A stretch of DNA of 64,000 nt, from assembly GCA_021413885.1 (NCBI GenBank), contig JAIOPM010000019.1, positions 1-64,000 of the forward strand, read 5' to 3'. The notes under the pieces are model-generated. The model was not told the origin of the DNA and did not search any database. It saw nothing but the letters and a program-made list of their open reading frames with translations. Source of the stretch: Planctomycetota bacterium (GTDB lineage Bacteria; Planctomycetota; UBA1135; GCA-002686595). Each line of letters opens with the position of its first letter. Position 1 is the first letter of the stretch. This document shows positions 60,244 to 64,000 of the stretch, piece after piece. The position numbers and the translations under genes are program-made.

Positions 60244-62081
60244 CGCTTCGCCGCCTCCGCAACGATGCCTCGACCCTCGCGGATCGTCAGCGCGCGGTCG
60301 CCCTTGCCGGGCCCGAGCGTTTCGACGCGGCCGGAGGGCCACAACACGCGAATGGACTCGTAGTCGGTACTCGCGCCGAGGCCGAAGTAGAGCCACGCCG
60401 CGGACGCCGATTGGTAACCGACGGCGGTGTGCGCGCTGGCGAGCAACGCGAACTCCGTCGTCTTCGCCGCGGGCTTCGGCACGACGATCACGCGCGCGCC
60501 GCGGCCGTCGGCCGGCGTGCGCGGCCCGTTCGGCGTCGCCGCGTCGGCGTCCGGCCCGAGACAACGCACCGCGAGACGATGCGCGTCGGGCCCCATTCGA
60601 TTCATGCCGAGCGCCGCCGGTCCGTCGATGCGCACGAGCACGAGATCCGGCGCGAGGTCGCCGTCGAAATCGCCGATCGCGGAACCGCGCGCGCCGAGCT
60701 TCGGCGCGAGGATCGAACGTTCGCTCTGCGGCGCGACCGCGCGCAGCTTCGTGCCGAGGTCGAGGTGCCACAGCGACGCGGCTTGGCCGTAGCTCGTTCC
60801 CGTTCCTTCGCGATCCGCTTGCGGGTACGTGTGGCCGTTCGCTTCGAAGAGTTCGAGCTGGCCGTCGCCGTCGAAGTCGACGAACTGGAGACTCCACTTC
60901 AGCAGCGCCTTGGTCTCCTTCGCGAGTCCGATGCGGTACGTCGCGCGGTTGAAGCCGCGTTCGGCCGCGAGGTAGAGCTCGGTGGGCTCGCCGGAAAAGT
61001 TGGCGACCGCGAGATCGAACTGACCGTTGCGATCGACGTCGCCGAACGCGACGCCCATTCCGGCTTGCGCGACGCCGTCCTGGCTCAACGCGACGCCGGC
61101 GGTCAACGCGTGGTCGGTGAACACGCCGTGGCCGTCGTTGATCAGCAGGTTGTTCGGCATGCTGTCGTTCGACACGTAGAGATCGTCGTCGCCGTCCTGG
61201 TCCGCGTCGAACGTGGTGACGCCGAGCGTGTACCCCGGAACCTGCGCCGGATACCACGTGTCGGTCGCGTCGACGAACGAGCCGTCGCCGCCGCCGCGGT
61301 AGAGCCGGTCGCGTTGCGCGACGAGGCCCTGCGGTCCGCAGTAGACGTCGTAGCCCTTCCAGCGACACGGCAGCGCAACCGCGCCTTCGCCGACTTGGCC
61401 GACCGTCGGCGCGACGGGGTCGAGCTCGAGGTAATTGCCGACGTAGAGATCGAGTTTGCCGTCGCGGTCCGCGTCGAAGAGCGCGAGCGAACTCGTCCAG
61501 CGCGGCGGATGGCCCTTCTCTCGCGCCTGGCCTGGCTCCAACCGATCGAGCCCCGCGTCGCCGAGCAAGTCCGCGCCGACCTCGAGCTCGCCCTTCGCGT
61601 TCTGCACGAGCACGCGCAATGCGCCGAAGCCGCCGACGACCAGATCCTCGTCGCCGTCGCCGTCGACGTCGCCGCTCGCGAAGCCGGTCCACCAACCGGC
61701 GAGGCCGGGACCCTTACCGCGCGTGAAATGTCCGTCGCCGCTGTTGACGAAGACCTCGACGTCCGCGCCGGGGCCTTTCGTCAGGTCCGCGAGGCTCGCG
61801 AGCCCCTGCGCGAACACGAGGTCGAGATCGCCGTCGCCGCCGAGGTCGAGCACCGCGACGCCCGCGCCGTTGGCTTCGAGGATCGTGCGCTTCTCCGGCT
61901 CGCCGCAGACGTTGACGTAGTCGAGGCCGCGTTCGCGGGCCTCGTCGACGAGGTCGGGTGCGACGCTCGCGGTACGCGGCGCCTGCGTCGCGGCGGGCGC
62001 TTTCTCCGCGGTGTCGTCGGAACAGGCGGAGAGCGAGCCGCAGAGCAGCAACACGAAGCGGGCGAGATGGGGGCGATGCAT
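60240..62081 (-). CDS. FG-GAP/ASPIC-UnbV (CRTAC1-like) lipoprotein
   Basis: 613 residues. Signal ending LSAC (Cys20). Seven-bladed propeller with repeated calcium loops: DVDGDGDEDLVV, DADRDGKLDLYV, DADQDGDDDLYV, DVDRNGQFDLAV, DFDGDGQLELFE, DFDGDLAPDLVL. The C-terminal ASPIC/UnbV unit ends VLWPSGRVETLG. These proteins are abundant in planctomycetes and verrucomicrobia and are often found with TPR genes, as here; their role is unknown, possibly surface binding. It is the first gene of a two-gene operon. Confidence 0.9.
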   Translation of the reverse strand: MHRPHLARFVLLLCGSLSACSDDTAEKAPAATQAPRTASVAPDLVDEARERGLDYVNVCGEPEKRTILEANGAGVAVLDLGGDGDLDLVFAQGLASLADLTKGPGADVEVFVNSGDGHFTRGKGPGLAGWWTGFASGDVDGDGDEDLVVGGFGALRVLVQNAKGELEVGADLLGDAGLDRLEPGQAREKGHPPRWTSSLALFDADRDGKLDLYVGNYLELDPVAPTVGQVGEGAVALPCRWKGYDVYCGPQGLVAQRDRLYRGGGDGSFVDATDTWYPAQVPGYTLGVTTFDADQDGDDDLYVSNDSMPNNLLINDGHGVFTDHALTAGVALSQDGVAQAGMGVAFGDVDRNGQFDLAVANFSGEPTELYLAAERGFNRATYRIGLAKETKALLKWSLQFVDFDGDGQLELFEANGHTYPQADREGTGTSYGQAASLWHLDLGTKLRAVAPQSERSILAPKLGARGSAIGDFDGDLAPDLVLVRIDGPAALGMNRMGPDAHRLAVRCLGPDADAATPNGPRTPADGRGARVIVVPKPAAKTTEFALLASAHTAVGYQSASAAWLYFGLGASTDYESIRVLWPSGRVETLGPGKGDRALTIREGRGIVAEAAKR

Positions 62082-62160
62082 GGGTGCGGCCGCGAGCCTA
62101 ACGCGTCGGTCGGGCGCGAGCTCCTCTCGAACGCGCTCTAGGCGCCGGGGGAACGGCGCA

Positions 62161-62189
62161 TTGACCATCGAAACGCCAGGCCTTACCCT
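62161..62189 (+). promoter_or_regulatory. Promoter of the SPOR-like gene
   Basis: TTGACC (62161-62166), 17 bp, TACCCT (62184-62189). The start would be near 62196, about 36 nt before the proposed GTG at 62232. Confidence 0.6.
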
Positions 62190-62231
62190 CCTCCGCCTTC
62201 GAAGTCCAAGGTCCGCACCTTTTCGGCGCAG

Positions 62232-63077
62232 GTGCCCGACCGCTCGGCGAACCTTCGGGCTCGCCCGCGCCGCGAGTCGTCCGCCATCTCTCAACACAGC
62301 AAGAATCTGCTCGAGGCTTTCAAGCACTCGAACCCGCCGCCGCCCACGCCGGCGACGCCGACACCGAAGCCGGTGAGTGCTCAAACGAGCGCCCCGACTC
62401 CGGTGGTCGCTGCCGTCGCGCCTGCGCCGACTCCGGCCGCACCTGCGCGCGCCGCGAGCGTGCCCCAAGTGATGGGGGCGACGACGCCCGCAAACGCCGG
62501 CGGCTTGCCTCCGCGTCGTTCGAACGCGCCGAAGTTCGCGTCGCCGATCGCGTTGATCGTCGCGGCTCAAGTCGTGTTGCTGGTCGGCGCGTTCTTCATC
62601 GGACGTTGGAGCAAGTCCTTCGGCGACGGCGTCGAGGCGAAAGGCCCCGGCGAGCGCGCGTCGCTCGAGTCCGCGCTCGGCGACACGCCGACGAACGCCG
62701 CGCAACCGAACCTCGCGCCGAACAACGACGCGGCCGGCTTGCTCTCGCGTCCGCAGAACATGACCGCCGCCGACGCCGCGTTGCTCGATCCGCGCAACCG
62801 CTACACGGTCAAGGCGATCCAGTACGACGCGAACGAGCGCAGCCTCGCGCTCGCGAAGGAAGTCTGCGCGCACTTCGCGCGCCGCTCGTTGCCGGTGTGC
62901 ACGCCGTACCAACGCGGCGGTTCGTTGGTGATCCTGGTCGGCGCCGCGGCGAACACCGCGGACCTCGAGGAACTCCAGCGCGCCGTCAAGTCGATCGATT
63001 CGCCGAACGGCGCCAAGGGCGAGTTCGGCTCGGCCTACATCGCGCCGATCGACAGCGTCGTCCAACGCAATCACTAG
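62232..63077 (+). CDS. Membrane protein with proline/alanine-rich linker and SPOR-like domain
   Basis: 281 residues from the GTG at 62232; no ribosome site and no better start, so the first 20-25 residues are uncertain. A helix-forming start (SKNLLEAFKHSN) is followed by about 65 residues rich in Pro, Ala and Thr, a single membrane segment (PIALIVAAQVVLLVGAFFIG), then a C-terminal domain (RYTVKAIQYDANERSLALAKEV...LVILVGAAANTADLEELQRAV) with the beta-alpha-beta pattern of peptidoglycan-binding SPOR domains. Divergent from the FG-GAP gene and followed by the small basic protein gene 24 bp on. Confidence 0.7.
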   Translation: MPDRSANLRARPRRESSAISQHSKNLLEAFKHSNPPPPTPATPTPKPVSAQTSAPTPVVAAVAPAPTPAAPARAASVPQVMGATTPANAGGLPPRRSNAPKFASPIALIVAAQVVLLVGAFFIGRWSKSFGDGVEAKGPGERASLESALGDTPTNAAQPNLAPNNDAAGLLSRPQNMTAADAALLDPRNRYTVKAIQYDANERSLALAKEVCAHFARRSLPVCTPYQRGGSLVILVGAAANTADLEELQRAVKSIDSPNGAKGEFGSAYIAPIDSVVQRNH

Positions 63078-63101
63078 AACTCCGATCCCTCTCACCAAGC
63101 C

Positions 63102-63380
63102 ATGTCGATCCACTCCAGTCTCCGCGGCAGCAACTCCCTCGTCGGCGATCGCAGCGTGCTGACGCGCCAAGAGCGCATCCTCCAGCTCGAGAAGGCCGGC
63201 AAGTTCGACGCGACCAAGCGTTCGGCGCTCGCGCTCCCGAAGGTGCGCACCAAGTTCAAGGTCATCGGCGCGAAGAAGGCCGAGAAGCCCAAGGCCGCCG
63301 CCGGTGCTGCCGGCGCCGCCGCTCCGGCCGCCGCGCCCGCCGCGGCGAAGGCCGCGCCCGCGAAGGGCGCGAAGAAGTAG
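63102..63380 (+). CDS. Planctomycete/verrucomicrobial small basic protein with Ala/Pro/Lys tail
   Basis: 92 residues. Residues 1-56 (MSIHSSLRG, LTRQERILQLEKAGKF, ALALPKVRTKFKV) match the 'small basic protein' family of PVC bacteria (usually about 55-65 residues, probably ribosome-associated). The remaining 35 residues are Lys, Ala and Pro only (KKAEKPKAAAGAAGAAAPAA style), like the tails of histone H1 or bacterial Ala/Lys-rich DNA- or RNA-binding proteins. This tail is an addition to the usual family. A strong terminator follows 42 bp after the stop. Confidence 0.85.
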   Translation: MSIHSSLRGSNSLVGDRSVLTRQERILQLEKAGKFDATKRSALALPKVRTKFKVIGAKKAEKPKAAAGAAGAAAPAAAPAAAKAAPAKGAKK

Positions 63381-63422
63381 ATTCGACGTCGACGCCTCCG
63401 CGCGTCGGTCGAGCCGTCGACT

Positions 63423-63444
63423 CCGGGAGGTTCACGCCTCCCGG
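63423..63444 (+). terminator. Intrinsic terminator
   Basis: CCGGGAGG-TTCACG-CCTCCCGG, a perfect 8-bp stem, followed by TTTCGTT. It lies after the small basic protein gene and only 10 bp before the queE start. Confidence 0.8.
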
Positions 63445-63454
63445 TTTCGTTCCC

Positions 63455-64000
63455 ATGAAGCACTCCGACGTTCGCGCGCTCGCGCCCGTGATGGAAGTGT
63501 TCGCCTCGATCCAGGGCGAAGGCGCCTACGTCGGCGAGCCGCAGACGTTCCTGCGCTTGCGCGGTTGTCCGCTGCGTTGTCGGTGGTGCGATACGCCGGG
63601 TTCGTGGCGCGTGCGAGCCGCGGACCGCGCGCGTGTCGGCGGACGCGAACTCGCCGACCGCGACTCCGCGTGGGCGACGCCGTTCCAGGCCGCGTGTTGG
63701 ATCAAGGACGCCGAAGCGGGCGCGCTCGCGCGCACCGTCAGCGTCACCGGCGGCGAGCCGTTGATGTGGCCCGAGTTCCTGCTCGGCTTGCGCTCGATGG
63801 TCGGCGAGCGTCGTCTGCACCTCGAGACCGCGGGCGCGCATCCCGAGACGTTGGCGCGGGTGCTCGACGTGTTCGATCACGTCAGCTTGGACCTCAAGCC
63901 CGACCTCGATCTGGACGCGCCCGAGGAAGAGCGGATGGTCGAAGGCGAAGCTCCGACCTCACCGACCCGCGAACGCGCGCCACGCACGCGCGCCGAGTGG
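63455..64000 (+). CDS. queE: 7-carboxy-7-deazaguanine synthase (partial, runs off the window)
   Basis: 182 codons are present, the end is cut off. FASIQGEGAYVGEPQTFLRLRGCPLRCRWCDT has the radical-SAM CxxxCxxC cluster and the QueE start; SVTGGEP and LDLKP follow. The enzyme makes CDG from carboxytetrahydropterin in queuosine/7-deazaguanine synthesis. Relative to common QueE there is an extra stretch of about 40 residues after the cluster (RVRAADRARVGGRELADRD...). The ATG at 63455 sits just after a terminator, so it may be transcribed by read-through or from a promoter within it. Confidence 0.88.
   Translation, partial: MKHSDVRALAPVMEVFASIQGEGAYVGEPQTFLRLRGCPLRCRWCDTPGSWRVRAADRARVGGRELADRDSAWATPFQAACWIKDAEAGALARTVSVTGGEPLMWPEFLLGLRSMVGERRLHLETAGAHPETLARVLDVFDHVSLDLKPDLDLDAPEEERMVEGEAPTSPTRERAPRTRAEW

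Noticed and set aside
63381..63454. PreQ1 riboswitch before queE
   Set aside because: The gap holds only a simple terminator stem; the conserved preQ1 core sequence is absent.
1..64000. tRNA, rRNA or CRISPR arrays
   Set aside because: No cloverleaf with a GGTTCGAATCC-like arm, no rRNA core sequence and no regularly spaced repeats were found by reading; a dedicated scan would be more sensitive.

Overview
The window is very GC-rich and densely coded. It most likely comes from a planctomycete (PVC superphylum). The best single marker is the short lysine-rich protein at 63102-63380, whose N-terminal half matches the 'small basic protein' family that I know only from Chlamydiae, Verrucomicrobia and Planctomycetes. 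Supporting signs are many secreted or lipoprotein beta-helix, beta-propeller, FG-GAP/ASPIC and HEAT/TPR proteins, multihaem cytochromes, and long lipoprotein secretins. No rRNA, tRNA, CRISPR array, prophage or intact transposase was seen.

Layout. 1-6095: a plus-strand array of secreted proteins (one cut by the window edge, one beta-propeller, two paralogous beta-helix proteins) that share one C-terminal domain of about 138 residues with four conserved cysteines; the first beta-helix gene is broken by a +1 frameshift at the edge of a 141-bp tract identical to its neighbour. 6106-9385: a fused nucleotidyltransferase/glycosyltransferase and a CehA/McbA-like metallohydrolase. 9526-11636: a membrane glycosyltransferase and a small membrane protein. 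11656-14038: murQ, a DECR-type dehydrogenase and a membrane protein, likely one operon. 14189-20314: an aldehyde dehydrogenase, a 1019-residue lipoprotein, and a HEAT protein carrying a piece of secretin sequence. 20607-25031: comEC divergent from coaD-ridA-ychF. 25259-27593: a glycine-rich secreted protein, yjbQ and a small lipoprotein.

27597-46236 is the transport heart of the window. Two complete oligopeptide (Opp/Dpp-type) ABC systems diverge from a 221-bp promoter region. The leftward one continues with no gaps into a Gld-type ABC exporter (ATPase, permease, a double-length GldG protein, a DUF4340-like protein) and a GNAT acetyltransferase: ten genes in a row, nearly all joined by NTGA start/stop overlaps. 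The rightward system has five genes; its last (oppF-like) has a frameshift near its 3' end.

46248-57139: a HAD hydrolase, an eight-haem cytochrome c, two paralogous lipoprotein secretins with TPR/coiled-coil N-termini, a family-4-type uracil-DNA glycosylase, and a TPR lipoprotein. 57144-57365 is a 222-bp element with 19-bp terminal inverted repeats and strong internal palindromes; its right end contains the stop codon of a galactose-oxidase-like gene. 59161-64000: a TPR protein and an FG-GAP/ASPIC lipoprotein (operon), then a SPOR-like membrane protein, the small basic protein, and queE running off the edge.

Promoter-like sequences (TTGNNN, 16-17 bp, TANNNT) are readable before several genes. 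In five cases the -10 box sits only 6-10 nt before the start codon, so those transcripts would be leaderless or nearly so, while operon-internal and secreted-protein genes often show Shine-Dalgarno sequences or start/stop overlaps.
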